In this document: piece by piece, positions 41,901 through 42,523 of the stretch
How the letters are laid out: each line of letters opens with the position of its first letter
Position numbering within the stretch: the stretch's first letter is position 1
Assembly (NCBI GenBank): GCA_016210565.1
Contig: JACQUA010000005.1
Location: 1-42,523 of the forward strand
Length of the DNA stretch: 42,523 nt
Source: Chloroflexota bacterium
GTDB lineage: Bacteria; Chloroflexota; Dehalococcoidia; JACQUA01
Reading direction: 5' to 3'
Made by a program: the position numbers and the translations under genes
Notes under the pieces: model-generated
The model's database searches: none
Seen by the model: only the letters and a program-made list of their open reading frames with translations
Told to the model about the DNA's origin: nothing

Positions 41901-42523
41901 CTCGGCGATACTCCGTACCTGGGTGGTCAGGTTGCCGGCAAGCTGATTGACGTTATCCGTCAGGTTCTTCCAGGTGCCTGCGGCGCCGGGAACGTTGGCC
42001 TGCCCGCCCAGTCTCCCCTCAACACCCACTTCGCGGGCTACACCTGTCACCTGGTCGGCAAAAGTAGCCAGGGTGTCGATCATTTCGTTGATGGTCTCGG
42101 CCAGGGCCGCAATTTCACCCTTGGCCTCCAGCACCAATTTCTTCCTGAGGTCCCCGTTGGCCACGGCGGTCACGACCTTGGCTATGCCTCTCACCTGGTC
42201 AGTCAGGTTGGCGGCCATGGTGTTGACGTTATCGGTGAGGTCCTTCCAGGTGCCGGAGACGCCCTTCACCTCGGCCTGGCCGCCGAGCTTACCGTCGGTG
42301 CCGACCTCGCGGGCGACGCGGGTCACCTCGGAGGCGAAGGCGTTGAGTTGGTCCACCATGATGTTAATGGTGTTCTTCAGTTCGAGGATTTCGCCGCGGG
42401 CGTCGACGGTGATCTTCTTGTTGAGGTCGCCGGTGGCCACGGCGGTGGTCACCAGGGCGATGTTTCTCACCTGGGAGGTGAGGTTGGCGGCCATGGAGTT
42501 GACGTTATCGGTAAGGTCTTTCC
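38949..42523 (-). CDS. HAMP-repeat/GAF hybrid histidine kinase with three receivers (5' end outside window)
   Basis: A partial gene whose start lies beyond the right edge. Numbering from the Met at 42494 (1181 residues): HAMP repeats at 1-92, 93-184 and a partial third to ~240; GAF domain (about 255-405); coiled coil (about 410-480); HisKA with His491 ([13 protein letters not shown]); ATPase domain (N box [26 protein letters not shown]); receiver 1 (Asp827 in [11 protein letters not shown]); receiver 2 degenerate (no acceptor Asp; VTAMALDD); receiver 3 (Asp1097 in [11 protein letters not shown]). Stacked HAMP units without a visible membrane segment suggest a soluble multi-input osmosensor-like kinase. 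It overlaps no other gene and is followed 2 bases later by the second kinase. Confidence 0.9.
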   Translation of the reverse strand, partial: KDLTDNVNSMAANLTSQVRNIALVTTAVATGDLNKKITVDARGEILELKNTINIMVDQLNAFASEVTRVAREVGTDGKLGGQAEVKGVSGTWKDLTDNVNTMAANLTDQVRGIAKVVTAVANGDLRKKLVLEAKGEIAALAETINEMIDTLATFADQVTGVAREVGVEGRLGGQANVPGAAGTWKNLTDNVNQLAGNLTTQVRSIAEVATAVTKGDMTGTINVEARGEVEELKNNINEMIRNLRETTQANTEQDWLKTNLAKFTRMLQGQRDLLTVARTVLSELSPLVGAQHSVLYVVKTGDPGGSTQPVLGLLASYGYKERKNLSSRFALGEGLVGQCAYEKERILVTKVPADYIQISSGLGEAPPMNIVVLPVLFEGQIKAVIELASFERFSQTHIAFLDQLMESIGIVLNTIESTGRTEDLLKQSQSLANELQSRQQQLTQTNEELEEKARLLTEQKAEVEAKNLEVEQAKRALEEKAEQLALTSKYKSQFLSNMSHELRTPLNSLLILSDQLSSNAESNLTERQVEYARTIHTSGTDLLTLINEILDLAKIESGAMSLEMKDVAFTYIEEQLNRTFKHIADTKALAFAIRVDRELPPGMYTDEKRVLQVLKNLLSNAIKFTEKGSVSLQIAAAKAGWDRTNDVLNRSDTVIAFSVTDTGIGIAEDKQKIIFEAFQQADGSTSRRYGGTGLGLTISREITQMLGGDIRVISAPGKGSTFTLYIPRISSQQREISPPTFDGVSSGGVAVLPGGDGGATPAARLPGKPTVAQIMDDRDRIEIGDRVLLAIEDDASFAGIVMDRARQRGFKVVVTSSGNEGLSLVRQIKPDVVTLDIVLPDIDGWEVLDQLKIDLETRHIPICVLSVETCSAVALRKGAFDFQTKPVSSDALDQALMRMWQFAVQPRTLDLLLVSNSSPQREEIARTLDGTGINITRAGNYQEALDALRNKPRGCMVTAMALDDMSGLDFLRALQNENGLSNVPTVLYPGRKLTRKETAALETLSTSSPVKTAQSPERLLDEVSLCLHMVTSELPKARRRALEQLRRSDSALSGRKILIVDDDIRNLFALTAALEQHGVKVITAESGKDGIRTLETTPGVDLVLMDIMMPEMDGYATIGAIRDIPKFRNLCIIALTAKAMKGDREKCIASGASDYVSKPVNVNQLLTLLRIWLHRSGNVRGQEDSAKAGK
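41947..42523 (-). repeat. 276-bp tandem repeats encoding HAMP units
   Basis: The marker TTGACGTTATC recurs at 41947, 42223 and 42499, exactly 276 bases apart (92 codons). The repeats continue past the window edge, so the total number is unknown. The two complete units differ at many bases but share blocks such as the GGTCCTTCCAGGTGCC-like segment. Confidence 0.85.

Noticed and set aside
41947..42523. Regular 276-bp repeats as a CRISPR or satellite array
   Set aside because: The repeats are coding and correspond exactly to 92-residue HAMP units of a kinase.

Overview
This is GC-rich bacterial DNA (about 60% G+C by eye) from what looks like an anaerobe. It carries a CoA-independent 2-oxoacid:ferredoxin oxidoreductase, a corrinoid protein with UroD/MtaA-type methyltransferases, a QueG-like double-[4Fe-4S] protein, lipoprotein solute-binding proteins and a very large HAMP hybrid histidine kinase. 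This mix, and intergenic spaces crowded with palindromic repeats, fits an uncultivated Chloroflexota (Dehalococcoidia-like) genome. That assignment is inference; no rRNA or ribosomal protein gene is present to settle it. No tRNA, CRISPR array, transposase or integrase gene was seen.

Layout. 225-6172 (mostly - strand): two UroD-family genes, a solute-binding lipoprotein (SBP) and a 'short' CapA-family gene. 6437-20551 (+ strand): repeated sets of short CapA, SBP and 'long' CapA genes, with a dGTPase-like gene between the first two sets. 20717-24262 (+): a gamma-delta, alpha, beta oxidoreductase operon whose alpha subunit has YPIRPYD where pyruvate enzymes have YPITP, which suggests oxalate oxidoreductase. 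24751-27922 (-): an alpha/beta hydrolase, a cupin and a divergent SBP. 28267-33023 (+): a broken short CapA, an SBP, an enolase-superfamily enzyme and a long CapA. 33446-37042 (+): a third UroD-family gene, a corrinoid protein, a QueG-like Fe-S protein and a DUF4416 protein. 37261-42523 (-): a response regulator/PAS/histidine kinase and, upstream of it, a HAMP-repeat/GAF/kinase/three-receiver protein cut by the window edge.

The most striking feature is the local expansion of one apparent cassette, short CapA - SBP - long CapA. It is seen three times in that order, in more or less decayed form, plus partial versions. There are six intact short CapA-like genes plus a remnant, three long CapA-like genes, and five intact SBPs plus a remnant, yet no ABC permease or ATPase. 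The CapA proteins lack signal peptides, and most have substitutions at the motifs that normally bind metal in this phosphoesterase superfamily. My inference is that the SBPs capture or sense small (perhaps carboxylated) compounds at the cell surface. The cytoplasmic CapA-like proteins, UroD/corrinoid methyl transfer, enolase-superfamily enzyme and oxidoreductase would then process them and deliver one-carbon units and reduced ferredoxin. None of that pathway is proven by sequence alone.

Intergenic DNA is built mostly from several families of inverted repeats: a ~100-150 bp paired element with ends like TGTCACCCTGAGCGAAG, CACAGGCG/CGCCTGTG hairpins, CCCGAYGCRTCGGG palindromes, A/T-rich repeats and TGACGAATGAC repeats. 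These, with the near-identical paralogues, offer many substrates for the duplications and deletions seen.
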